Below, piece by piece: positions 55,896 to 63,395 of a stretch of 64,000 nt of DNA. Location of the stretch: assembly GCF_028765165.1 (NCBI RefSeq), contig NZ_JARADB010000001.1:682001-746000 (forward strand), given 5' to 3'. This stretch comes from Paenibacillus sp. MAHUQ-63. Lineage in GTDB: Bacteria > Bacillota > Bacilli > Paenibacillales > NBRC-103111. The notes beneath the pieces were generated by a model that saw nothing but the letters and a program-made list of their open reading frames with translations, was not told the DNA's origin and searched no databases. A program made the translations under genes and the position numbers. Position 1 is the first letter of the stretch; the number at the start of each line of letters is the position of its first letter.

Positions 55896-57113
55896 CTAAT
55901 CACTTGTTTTTGAAGCTTTTCGTTGGTCAATAGGTGTATCAATCGGGTATAAATCTCCACTGATATAAAGCTTCTCGCCGCCAGGCTCAGGAGGTTGTTC
56001 CAACATTGCGCGTACTTCGTTCGGCTTGTAGATACCAGAACGAATGGCTTTGAAGAATGCCTCCATTTGAGTAGCCATATCTGCACGCAGAAGAGCGCCG
56101 ACATTGAACTTGTAGTAAAGTCCGGATCGGCGCTCCTGCTGGGTGAGCAACTTTCTATTAAATTCCTGTTCGTAATGCCTAACAATGGCTAGTAGTGTGT
56201 AGGTGACATACTCGAGACTCATTTGCTCCATGCTTGAGTAGCTGGCGCCTTCAGTCTCACCTAACATACTGACCGGCATATTAAATACTGTTGCGACGCG
56301 TGATCGAGTAATTTTTTCAACCTCAAATACCTTAGTATCGATAAATTTCTTCTCGATAGGTTCAATTTCAATCCCGGACTCCTGAATCAACACGCCGCCA
56401 TTGTCTTTATAAAAGTCCTTGAAGTTAGCTATCACTTCAGCTTTCTTTTCCTTACCGACATGGGCTGCGTATTTCAGGATGAATGATGCATGGATAGCAC
56501 CTTCCATCTGGCTTAAGCTAAACTCGCGAACCTCTCGGTCAAAGTCGATTGTATTCTTCAACACATCGATTGGACTAATGCCTTTATAACCGTTTTGAAT
56601 CGTATGAATGTGCTTGACGTGAATCATATCAAGGTTATGGACGTAATAACGGCCCTTATCTCCGTCTATTTCATACCATAAGTCACCTGAATCCACTTCG
56701 ATAATCGGACTAACACAGGTGGGATCCAGTATGAGAAGTTGCTCCAATTGTTGCATCCTGCCATACATCTTCAATGCATATCCATTACCGTGTACGTTTC
56801 TGTGCGTCTCGAGTATTCGAATGAAATCAAAACTGGTCATGTTATTGTTTGGTGCATTTGATATTTTGTCCGACACATCCGTTTGAACCGGGTTGAAGTC
56901 CCGGTAAAGTTTCAAGGGTAGCGTAGACATTGAATTAGAAAGCCGTGATACTGCCGCGAATATTGTCTCATTGTTGGCTAATTTACCACTAACTCCCCAC
57001 TGGAAGATTGATTTCCCGCCACGAAACCACCTTGAAAAATTACCGTCAGTCACTTCGTTATAACTATTCCTGATTACACGCCAAGCAACTTTAGCTCTCT
57101 GCCATATATTCAA
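55896..57113 (-). CDS. Portal protein, HK97 family
   Basis: A 405-residue protein: WGVSGKLANNETIFAAVSRL, MSTLPLKLYRDF, NGYALKMYGRMQQLEQLLIL, and GVLIQESGIEIEPIEKKFID match HK97-type portals, which form the dodecameric DNA entry ring. Located between terminase and protease. Confidence 0.95.
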   Translation of the reverse strand: MNIWQRAKVAWRVIRNSYNEVTDGNFSRWFRGGKSIFQWGVSGKLANNETIFAAVSRLSNSMSTLPLKLYRDFNPVQTDVSDKISNAPNNNMTSFDFIRILETHRNVHGNGYALKMYGRMQQLEQLLILDPTCVSPIIEVDSGDLWYEIDGDKGRYYVHNLDMIHVKHIHTIQNGYKGISPIDVLKNTIDFDREVREFSLSQMEGAIHASFILKYAAHVGKEKKAEVIANFKDFYKDNGGVLIQESGIEIEPIEKKFIDTKVFEVEKITRSRVATVFNMPVSMLGETEGASYSSMEQMSLEYVTYTLLAIVRHYEQEFNRKLLTQQERRSGLYYKFNVGALLRADMATQMEAFFKAIRSGIYKPNEVRAMLEQPPEPGGEKLYISGDLYPIDTPIDQRKASKTSD

Positions 57114-57119
57114 ATTTCA

Positions 57120-58835
57120 TCACCCCCTTAGCAGATCCTTGATAGATACAAAGTCAACATTCCCATTTAGTTCAGGCGCAGCCATACGCTTGATCGTTTC
57201 GGTGTGAGCGTTAAGCCACGCAGCAAAACCATCTATCTTCCGATATCTCCCCTGCTTTGTAGGTAACCAATTGCCATTGCGATCTTCGACCAACTTCACG
57301 TTGTTTAAATACCATCGTAACAACTTGTTATTGTTATAGATGACTTTTCCAGCAAGCAGAAGTTCCTTTATGTCCTTCAGCGGGCTATTCAGGGTGAGTG
57401 CTCCTTGACGGACTATCTCACAAACAAATCCAAAAGCCTTCAGATCCTCTACTAATCGATAAGCATTGGCAGGGTCGAAGGTTATTAGATCAATTTGGTA
57501 TAGTTTCGATTGTTGAACAAACCAGTCATAGATGTATTTATAATCAACATAAGCACCCGGACAAATAGAGAGCAAACCCTCTTTTTTCCACTCCTCAAAC
57601 GGAAGTTTTTCATTATCTAGCTTCACTTTTTTCTCAGGAACCCAGGAATGCGACAAAACAAAAACGCGTCCATCGTCGAGTGCGAACTCGAGACACGCGC
57701 TTGTAAAGTCCTCAGTTTGTGACAGGTCGAAACCGCCAACGCAGCTACGACCCCTCAATGTTTGTATATCGATGACCTTGTTGTTCTTCTTGATGACTTC
57801 GAAATCAATGAATGATTGCTCATCCGCTTGCACGAATAGGTTTAAGCGTTTTGTTATAAAGTCGTTTCGCTCTGCCGGGATGTGCTGCCGGCTTTCCCAT
57901 TCCTCAATCAGCGTATCAATCTTCAATGTTGTTCCTAAGCTAGGGTTCGCCTTGATCCAGTTATCCGGATTGTTGAGATCATCATCCTCATCGAGTTCAG
58001 CCATGAAGTAAAAGGTACGCTCATCTTGTATCACACCATTCAGTACATCTGCACCCTTCTCGTAATAATCCATGAGTGGACCGTCGAGCTGGTAACCTGC
58101 AGTCGTGATATAAATCAACATCGGCTGCGATCTGGCCCCGGTGCTGTTCTTAATGACGTTGATTAGCTTGTAACCTTTGTACTCATGGATCTCATCGAAG
58201 ACAGCGAATGATGCATTCTTACCATCAAGCTTTTTACTGTCGGTCGCAAGCGGTACGATCTTAGAAACAGTCTTACCATATCTGATTTCATGCAGCGTCG
58301 ATTCAAAGTGACGATCAAGCAGCCTGGAGGCCTTAACCATCGCCTTGCATTCATCGAACAACTCTCGAGCCTGTTCTTTTGAATTGGCAAGTTGGAACAC
58401 TCTGGCGCCATTCTCCCCATCCTTCGAGGCAGCATAAAGAGACAGACCACTAATCAGTGTGGTCTTCCCGTTTTTCCGGGCGACATAAACCAGACCTTCC
58501 TTGAATCTCCGGATCCCTGTATTCATATGAACCCAACCGTACAAGGAGCCGATAACGAAATGCTGCCACGGCTGCAGCTCAAGCCGGTCAAAGTCGCCCT
58601 GTGATGGTTTGCAGAACTGCTCGATGTACGTTACTGGCCTGTACCCTTTTTCTTCATCGAAGATATAAGGGAAGTTCTCATACCCTTGGCGCTCCAAGTC
58701 GTTTAAATGACGCTGACATGCCTGATAAACTTTTTTCGATGTGATGATTAAGTGAGCAACAACTGCTCTCGCATATGCCGTCGTTTTAAGCTTAGAATTT
58801 TTCGAATTCGTCTCGCTTGTCGCTGTCACCATCAT
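57120..58835 (-). CDS. terL: Terminase large subunit
   Basis: A 571-residue packaging motor. Start at 58835 (MMVTATSE) follows GGAAGGTGG; longer frames overlap TerS. Walker A-like YVARKNGKTTLIS near residue 131, Walker B AVFDEIHEYKG, and nuclease Asp residues in CVGGFDLSQTEDFT. Terminase_1 family, paired with a P27 small subunit. Confidence 0.95.
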   Translation of the reverse strand: MMVTATSETNSKNSKLKTTAYARAVVAHLIITSKKVYQACQRHLNDLERQGYENFPYIFDEEKGYRPVTYIEQFCKPSQGDFDRLELQPWQHFVIGSLYGWVHMNTGIRRFKEGLVYVARKNGKTTLISGLSLYAASKDGENGARVFQLANSKEQARELFDECKAMVKASRLLDRHFESTLHEIRYGKTVSKIVPLATDSKKLDGKNASFAVFDEIHEYKGYKLINVIKNSTGARSQPMLIYITTAGYQLDGPLMDYYEKGADVLNGVIQDERTFYFMAELDEDDDLNNPDNWIKANPSLGTTLKIDTLIEEWESRQHIPAERNDFITKRLNLFVQADEQSFIDFEVIKKNNKVIDIQTLRGRSCVGGFDLSQTEDFTSACLEFALDDGRVFVLSHSWVPEKKVKLDNEKLPFEEWKKEGLLSICPGAYVDYKYIYDWFVQQSKLYQIDLITFDPANAYRLVEDLKAFGFVCEIVRQGALTLNSPLKDIKELLLAGKVIYNNNKLLRWYLNNVKLVEDRNGNWLPTKQGRYRKIDGFAAWLNAHTETIKRMAAPELNGNVDFVSIKDLLRG

Positions 58836-59181
58836 TGTCGCCACCTTCCGACTTAACAAGGCCCGCGACCTTACGATCTGATGCCGGTGTAAGCTTGAGC
58901 TCAGCTTGCAGCTTTCGCTGCTGCTCAACGATCTTCAAAACTGCATCGACCGATTTGTTTGAACGGTACATTTCCTGCGTGCCGTTTTTGAACAATTCAA
59001 CCGATCCGCGTTTCTTGATATCCTCAATGTGCGCTCGCTTCAACTGCTCAAGCAGCACCATATTATCAACCAACATAATCGTTCGTTCGCTTAGGTTGTT
59101 ATCGATCTCGAGTTCTCTGACCAGAATTTTAAATAACTCCCTGGCAGCGACCGTCGTAATTATTGTTTTGGGTTTAAACAT
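58792..59181 (-). CDS. terS: Terminase small subunit, P27 family
   Basis: A 129-residue protein: MFKPKTIITTVAARELFKIL, NLSERTIMLVDNMVLLEQLK, KNGTQEMYRSNKSVDAVLKI, RKLQAELKLTPASDRKVAGL; the TPxxRxK element is typical of P27 small terminases that recognise cos. GGAGGGGGG ribosome site. Overlaps terL by 44 nt. Confidence 0.88.
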   Translation of the reverse strand: MFKPKTIITTVAARELFKILVRELEIDNNLSERTIMLVDNMVLLEQLKRAHIEDIKKRGSVELFKNGTQEMYRSNKSVDAVLKIVEQQRKLQAELKLTPASDRKVAGLVKSEGGDNDGDSDKRDEFEKF

Positions 59182-59365
59182 TGAACCCCCCCTCCCATAC
59201 GAAAATTTAGTCTGCACCGAAAACGAATGTGGACACGCGGTCTTAGCCCTTAAATCATTTTAAAATCGAAAGGAGGGGGGCTTGAACAACTTTTCGACAT
59301 CTAGAGTGTTGGATAGGTTCGATGCCTGTACGGCGCTCCTAGCGCTTCTAATGACGTGCATGTAA
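59182..59365. other. Terminase-HNH intergenic region, candidate cos site
   Basis: 184 bp with no gene, between HNH endonuclease and TerS. In HK97/P27-type phages with an HNH gene in this position the cohesive-end site usually lies here. It holds GCGCTCCTAGCGC, a partial palindrome at about 59332-59345; the exact cut site is not predictable by eye. Confidence 0.35.
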
Positions 59366-59722
59366 TCACCTCACTTCACTATTTGCATTCGATTGGATGA
59401 TGCGTGCAGCTCTTATCTTTACTTCTTTCGTTTCTTTACCGCCATGTTCTTTGTTGTGACATGGATGACATAGGCTTTCAAGATTATCTAACTCAAGTCC
59501 CTTACCTGGATCATCACGCAAAGGTACGATGTGATGGACCATATCTGCCGGCACTAATTTCTTTTGTTTGAAGCACCTTCGGCACAAGTAGTTATCCCTA
59601 GTTAGAGCTTGCTCTCGAACCTTCTGCCAGTCAGTTGAATTGTAGAAAGATTTTGAATCCTTATCACGTTTGAACTTATCGTAATACCGATCCTCCTCAG
59701 TCCTTCCTCTGTTGTTGCTCAT
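59366..59722 (-). CDS. HNH endonuclease (packaging-associated)
   Basis: A 118-residue nuclease: zinc Cys pairs LCRRCFKQ and LCHPCHN, and HHIVPLRDDP...NLESLCHPC...EHGG forms the beta-beta-alpha HNH site. In cos phages it works with the terminase at DNA cleavage. The ATG overlaps the upstream stop. Confidence 0.92.
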   Translation of the reverse strand: MSNNRGRTEEDRYYDKFKRDKDSKSFYNSTDWQKVREQALTRDNYLCRRCFKQKKLVPADMVHHIVPLRDDPGKGLELDNLESLCHPCHNKEHGGKETKEVKIRAARIIQSNANSEVR

Positions 59723-59952
59723 GTTATCGGTGTCCAATCAAAAGGAGAGTCAGTATACCAACTTATGAACAATCTCCAGAGTAAGATAGGTACAGCAAGC
59801 GGATTTCCACCTGATACCAATACCGCATACATCAGCAATATCATCGTTAACAATATAGAGAATTTAAAGGCGTCACTTGTTAAAGCAAACCACCCAATAA
59901 CTACCCAAACTATGAACGTATGCCATGTGTACATCCATATCATAGAGATCAT
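59719..59952 (-). CDS. Small membrane protein, 77 residues
   Basis: MISMIWMYTWHTFIVWVVIG and ILLTMILLMYAVLVSGG, two transmembrane helices and a Trp-rich tail. ATGA overlap with HNH. Unknown role at the start of the late cluster. Confidence 0.58.
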   Translation of the reverse strand: MISMIWMYTWHTFIVWVVIGWFALTSDAFKFSILLTMILLMYAVLVSGGNPLAVPILLWRLFISWYTDSPFDWTPIT

Positions 59953-59973
59953 TTAATCCACCTCTTTTCAGCA

Positions 59974-60004
59974 AAACAAAAAGCCCATCCTCGAAAGAAT
60001 GAGC
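59974..60004 (-). terminator. Terminator upstream of the late genes
   Basis: GCTCATTC-TTTCGA-GGATGGGC hairpin (with G-U pairs only on the minus strand) followed by TTTTTGTTTTG. It would end transcripts arriving from the right, including the structured element at 60039-60170. Confidence 0.65.
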
Positions 60005-60038
60005 CTGTCATACTTACTTCCCTTTATAGCACCCTTGT

Positions 60039-60170
60039 TACTAAGGCGTTGTTTAAGACCGTGGAACTCACCGTCGTTCCACACCTCACTCGACCTTTTC
60101 TTACGAAAAGGCCATATATTTTAACTTCGTCGAATTAACATAAGGATCTTTAAAACACCGTCTTAGTAAC
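60039..60170 (-). ncRNA. Candidate structured RNA or structured leader, about 130 nt
   Basis: Outer arms GTTACTAAG.CG.TGTTT (60170-) and its partner ending CTTAGTAAC (60039-) form about 16-17 bp. Inside are three hairpins: GTGGAAC/GTTCCAC (60061-60082), CCTTTTC/GAAAAGG (60093-60112) and TTAA..TTAA (60121-60138). Ahead of a minus terminator. Not an open frame on either strand. The strand is uncertain: some pairs favour plus, others minus. Confidence 0.5.
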
Positions 60171-60292
60171 TAAGTACGTATAAAGAAAAGGTCTTATTAT
60201 TTTATAATGTAGGAAAAAATCAGCGGTTTTCAAATTCGCTCATATTCGTACAAAATCAGCCGTTTTTTAAATATCGGAGATACTCGATCTCA

Positions 60293-60322
60293 CGAATACT
60301 TGTTCTCACGAACGTATATTCT
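60293..60322. promoter_or_regulatory. Two adjacent LexA-box-like sites
   Basis: CGAATACTTGTTCT (60293-60306) and CGAACGTATATTCT (60309-60322), each a loose match to CGAAC-N4-GTTCG. Upstream of the plus-strand 60431 gene. Regulation is inference. Confidence 0.3.
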
Positions 60323-60430
60323 TATTTTGCTATACGAACATCAGCTAAAGATTCTTTAATATTCGCCAAAATATCCTAGAAATTTCTTATAATTATTTAT
60401 GAAGTCGGTACAAAGAAAGGAGGAATATGT

Positions 60431-60559
60431 ATGCCGAATAAAAAGCAAACAAGCCCATCCGTCGCTAAAACTGCATCTAAGATTTTACGCGATGATCGTT
60501 ACAGTGATGCTGCTAAAAAAGTAGCTGGAAGTGCATTATCACAAACAAAGAAAAAGTAA
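60431..60559 (+). CDS. Conserved small basic protein, 42 residues
   Basis: MPNKKQTSPSVAKTASKILR then DDRYSDAAKKVAGSALSQTK; Ser/Lys-rich. Proteins of this form occur in many Firmicute mobile elements with no known role. AAAGGAGG lies 7 bp before the ATG and a terminator follows. Confidence 0.75.
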   Translation: MPNKKQTSPSVAKTASKILRDDRYSDAAKKVAGSALSQTKKK

Positions 60560-60575
60560 TTTAGCCATCATACCT

Positions 60576-60606
60576 AACCACTAGCCCCCCGCTGGTGGTT
60601 TTATTT
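60576..60606. terminator. Terminator of the 60431 gene
   Basis: AACCACTAGC-CCCC-GCTGGTGGTT hairpin followed by TTTATTTTC (plus), overlapping the HAD gene end on the minus strand. Confidence 0.75.
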
Positions 60607-61062
60607 TCTTTCAACCGGCACTTCACCAAGAAGCATTATTGCCTGTTCCCTTCTCTCATCACTGACAAACCCTGAGTAATTCTTGCAATGAATCAAATGT
60701 GGCAGCAGTTGACCCATGTCGTCATCGTCATCAAGAATAATAAAACTCTCGATCGGTTGTAGCTTGAACTCATCCATAAACAACTGTATCTCTTTGCCGC
60801 GGATCTCCCAGTCAAGCACAGGAGTTTTGCCAATCACATGCTTGTCGAGATCGTACCAGGAAAAGAGCTTCTTAATTTCTTTGATCGATAAACCTTTTCT
60901 CCAAGTCGACGAAAGAACAATCTTGGCGCCGGTCCGTTTAACCACTTCACGCAAATTACGAACAGCAACCGGGCAAAACTCCTGCATCATGTGCAATCTG
61001 CTGCGGACCATGTAATTTCTATGATTCATGACACCATCAATGTCTAGGAAGATCAGTTTCAA
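60601..61062 (-). CDS. HAD-like hydrolase domain protein
   Basis: A 153-residue protein: IFLDIDGVMNH is the HAD nucleophile motif (DxDG), VLSSTWRKG motif II-like, and SFIILDDDDDMGQLLPHLIH motif IV. Similar phage proteins are called HAD domains of RNA-repair enzymes; substrate unknown. ATG overlaps the upstream stop. Confidence 0.85.
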   Translation of the reverse strand: MKLIFLDIDGVMNHRNYMVRSRLHMMQEFCPVAVRNLREVVKRTGAKIVLSSTWRKGLSIKEIKKLFSWYDLDKHVIGKTPVLDWEIRGKEIQLFMDEFKLQPIESFIILDDDDDMGQLLPHLIHCKNYSGFVSDERREQAIMLLGEVPVERK

Positions 61063-61433
61063 GACTTATCGCCGTCCTTTTGTTTTGTACGAGAACGAAT
61101 TTTAAAGACGCTAAGAATTACGGTCAAGATCACATACGTCCAAAACCCGCTAACCTCGAATCCTGGCAAATACGCAGACAAGAGCAATAGTTTGACCGGA
61201 GTCAAAACCAGTCCGATTATGAATAGAATTACACTCGTTACGCATCCGACTCCAACAGAAATGGCTAGAAGGCTGATCACGAATAACCAAGTGAATAGAT
61301 AGCTTATTACCACCATGAAACAGGTTGCCAAGATCATAGTTTTAGTACTGTCAATGTGAACATGCTCGCTGAAATAGTTAGAACTAACCCAAAATACAGC
61401 GAATGTAATCAAGGCATTTACTATACTTCTCAC
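61059..61433 (-). CDS. Hypothetical membrane protein, 124 residues
   Basis: Four hydrophobic segments: VNALITFAVFWVSSNYF, ATCFMVVISYLFTWLFVISL, VTSVILFIIGLVLTP, and FWTYVILTVILSVFKIRSRT. ATGA overlap with the HAD gene. Role unknown. Confidence 0.7.
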   Translation of the reverse strand: MRSIVNALITFAVFWVSSNYFSEHVHIDSTKTMILATCFMVVISYLFTWLFVISLLAISVGVGCVTSVILFIIGLVLTPVKLLLLSAYLPGFEVSGFWTYVILTVILSVFKIRSRTKQKDGDKS

Positions 61434-61454
61434 GGATTCAACAACCTTTCAAGT

Positions 61455-61598
61455 CTATTTCCATTCTTTTGGATCTTCTACTCTTTTAACAACATACTCA
61501 ACGCCATCAACTGTATATGACCAACTTCTCAAATATATGTTTCTCCTAAAATCCTTTGTAAGCAGCCACCAAGCAATTTTTCTTAATAACCTATTCAT
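61455..61598 (-). CDS. Small Trp/Arg-rich protein, 47 residues
   Basis: MNRLLRKIAWWLLTKDFRRN then YTVDGVEYVVKRVEDPKEWK. It overlaps the end of the DUF3310 gene by 8 nt. Packing supports it. Confidence 0.55.
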   Translation of the reverse strand: MNRLLRKIAWWLLTKDFRRNIYLRSWSYTVDGVEYVVKRVEDPKEWK

Positions 61599-61953
61599 TC
61601 TCACTAACCAGCCTATTCAGATACCATTGCGCCTTTTTCAAATCCTCAAGCCCGTTCTTATGTTCGAATCTTGATGTGTACTTAATCACATTCCCGAGCA
61701 GAAAACCGTTGAATGCCTCTTTGGACATTTTTAGCTTCATGTATTCAATTGGTTCCATGCCGCCGACTTTGTAATGATCTGGTTTGATGTTGTCTTTTGT
61801 AACAGTCTTAACTCCAGCCGCTGCAAATGCGTTCTTGATGGCTTCTACAATGCTCTGTCCATTTAACGGAAGGATCTTCTCCGTTCCTAGATTCACTTTA
61901 ATTTCGTCAGGATTAATAATACCGCCTTGAGCCAACTTCGATCTTTCACTCAT
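61591..61953 (-). CDS. DUF3310 phage protein
   Basis: A 120-residue protein. Its second half is the DUF3310 signature: DHYKVGGMEPIEYMKLKMSK, FLLGNVIKYTSRFEHKNGLE, DLKKAQWYLNRLV. Known as a nucleotide-kinase-associated phage domain of unclear function. The start at 61953 (MSERSKLAQ) is downstream of GGGAGGG; the frame from 62004 has no site. Confidence 0.85.
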   Translation of the reverse strand: MSERSKLAQGGIINPDEIKVNLGTEKILPLNGQSIVEAIKNAFAAAGVKTVTKDNIKPDHYKVGGMEPIEYMKLKMSKEAFNGFLLGNVIKYTSRFEHKNGLEDLKKAQWYLNRLVSENE

Positions 61954-62051
61954 GATTATCTTCGCCCTCCCTCTCGATCCATCATATAAAGCCCGTATCG
62001 CCATTCTTAGCCGCTTTCACAACCAAAATGAATTATTCGACTGTCGAACCA

Positions 62052-62219
62052 TTAAGATTCCTTAGACGCCATTTTAAGAGCCTGTCTTTTCCCTTCTTCC
62101 AAACCCATCTGATATCCATGCCGATATCCCTCACTATAGATGCCGGCATCGTGTGCCTTTTCAGCTTCCCTGAGCTGCTTTGGCTTCTTCTTCTCGCGTT
62201 TTGGCTTGTTAGATGACAA
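62052..62219 (-). CDS. Small charged protein, 55 residues
   Basis: TTG start 6 bp after GAGGTGA: MSSNKPKREKKKPKQLREAE, then YRHGYQMGLEEGKRQALKMA, highly basic N-terminus and helical rest. It is the first gene after the structured region, which ends in a terminator-like hairpin just upstream. Confidence 0.62.
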   Translation of the reverse strand: MSSNKPKREKKKPKQLREAEKAHDAGIYSEGYRHGYQMGLEEGKRQALKMASKES

Positions 62220-62235
62220 ATGGAATCACCTCGTA

Positions 62236-62642
62236 AAAGGAAGTTAAAACCGCACTTAAAGAGTGCAACGAAGGATCATTTCACTTTCTAAATGCAGTTT
62301 TATAAAACGCGGTCCTGAGTCATCCTACGGAGATAGTTTTTACAGGACCGCAGATCGCAACGAGCAGGTTTTACTCGTCTGAAAAGCAACCATTAGATTT
62401 TTTAGTCACTCGCTGCGATAGTTATGTTGTAGCGCACAGCAAAGGCTGCAGTCTCACCCCGGTAATTGTACAGAGTGCTCGCCGTGCGCAGCTCAACATA
62501 GAGGAAACAAGAGAAGGCGACCATCCCCGCGAAAATAAAATGAGCAGGGCTTATGCGCGGCCATCAGTGCGTACTTCTCTCACCAATGCAGCGGCGCTGC
62601 CTGCTTACCAAATGTTTTTTTCGGGTGTTGCCCTCTTCTTGA
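62236..62642 (-). ncRNA. Candidate large structured RNA, about 400 nt, near attR
   Basis: A non-coding stretch with nested long-range helices. Examples: GCGGTCCTG/CAGGACCGC (62309-62317 with 62343-62351); ATCGCAGCGAG/CTCGTTGCGAT on the minus strand (62354-62364 with 62409-62419, G-U only on minus); TATGTTG..GCGCAC/GTGCGC..CAACATA (62423-62437 with 62484-62500); GAGAGAAG/CTTCTCTT (62513-62505 region with 62575-62583). A promoter is upstream at 62649-62678 and a GCACT/AGTGC hairpin with T-rich tail near 62236-62266 downstream. Layout resembles phage-borne ornate RNAs such as GOLLD or ROOL; identity not established. Confidence 0.6.
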
Positions 62643-62648
62643 TTTCCT

Positions 62649-62678
62649 ATGATATAAATATACCATGGTTAAAACCAA
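62649..62678 (-). promoter_or_regulatory. Promoter driving the structured region
   Basis: TTGGTT (62678-62673), 18-bp spacer, TATCAT (62654-62649) on the minus strand, in a tail of A/T sequence. Transcription would start near 62642. Confidence 0.4.
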
Positions 62679-62715
62679 ATGGCGGCGTTCTAAGAGCGGG
62701 AAAACCACTTTCTTT

Positions 62716-62901
62716 TTACGTACAATCTTCTGCATTGTCGAATTTTTCTTTCAGCTCTCTTTTTAATTTCTGCTCCATGTGCAACTTGAGCAAGCCACGT
62801 CTTTGGAGTGCTTCATTTCTTTTCATCATAAATTTAAATGCTTGCCGCTGCGGGGTGATTGGGCCGCCGAAAGGTGTGTTCCTAGTCAAAGTAATCACCA
62901 T
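62716..62901 (-). CDS. Hypothetical basic protein next to attR, 61 residues
   Basis: MVITLTRNTPFGGPITPQRQ then a Lys-rich helical tail (MEQKLKRELKEKFDNAEDCT). The frame can extend to 62961 but that part encodes the repeated GGTCACA sites. The ribosome site (AGAGAAG) is weak. Possibly a DNA-binding protein. Confidence 0.5.
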   Translation of the reverse strand: MVITLTRNTPFGGPITPQRQAFKFMMKRNEALQRRGLLKLHMEQKLKRELKEKFDNAEDCT

Positions 62902-62925
62902 CTTCTCTTTTGGTTTCTGTGAATC

Positions 62926-62965
62926 ACAACAGGTCACAGGAAAGGTCACAAAAGAGGTCACAAAA
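62926..62965. repeat. Candidate integrase arm-type sites, right end
   Basis: AGGTCACA at 62931, 62943 and 62955, exactly 12 bp apart (about one helical turn), with AATCACA at 62922. ACAACAGGTCACAGGA at 62926-62941 is an exact inverted match to 6302-6317 upstream of int. Confidence 0.55.
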
Positions 62966-63069
62966 GCTGATTAATGAATAGAATTATTCAGGAATAGGCA
63001 GAATTACACAGAACGAATAAAATCGCTCAAACGCTTGTCCTTCCTGAGTTATCCCTATGAACAGAGGCA

Positions 63070-63222
63070 TTATACACTTGTCCGATTTTCCGGTATTACG
63101 TTTGCACCGCACATGATATAACCTTTATCCGTCGTCACCACCAGCAACGTCGTCTTGGGCAATTTGACCTCTATGGCAATTGCAGTATGTCCCTCCAGAG
63201 TAATGGGTTCTACGCGCATCAT
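63070..63222 (-). pseudogene. yunC: YunC-like (DUF1805) protein, N-terminal part separated by the prophage
   Basis: From the ATG at 63222 (AGAGGAG upstream): MMRVEPITLEGHTAIAIEVK, then TTDKGYIMCGA, after which 10 phage-encoded residues (NVIPENRTSV) and a stop follow. Residues 1-40 are YunC; the other 60 are at 4884-5083. A longer frame to 63312 has no site. Confidence 0.9.
63104..63119. other. attR core, 16-bp direct repeat
   Basis: GCACCGCACATGATAT, identical to 5068-5083; bases on either side differ (T/A here, C/T at attL). Confidence 0.93.
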
Positions 63223-63395
63223 GCTCTGCACAGCTCCTCTTTGCAGTCTTACGGTAGTATATGCGCGTGCGGCTAGTACGGTGTGATAGTTCGCTGAAAA
63301 GAATTTAACCACGTCGCAAAACGAATCTATATTTGGGTACCATATTCTGATATAGTTAGATGACGAGCAATTTTTCTAGGCTGCAAGGAGGCCAT

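Larger units (their letters stand above)
5068..63119. mobile_element. Integrated temperate siphophage (prophage), 58,036 bp when excised
   Basis: Bounded by a 16-bp direct repeat inside a split yunC-like gene. It carries a tyrosine integrase next to the left end and complete modules for immunity, replication, recombination, packaging (P27-type TerS, TerL, HNH), HK97-type head, tail tape measure, host recognition and holin/endolysin lysis. Early and late operons run on the minus strand; repressor, small regulators and several accessory genes are on the plus strand. No module is visibly decayed, so the prophage looks intact and possibly inducible. Confidence 0.95.

Noticed and set aside
62236-62642. 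tmRNA, RNase P or 6S identity for the structured region
   Set aside because: No tRNA-like ends, no GAGGAAAGUCC-type core and the wrong shape for 6S; left as an unknown class.
62540-62974. 144-codon plus frame over the structured region
   Set aside because: No ribosome site, includes the repeat-containing att arm region, and conflicts with the minus hypothetical gene and RNA signals.
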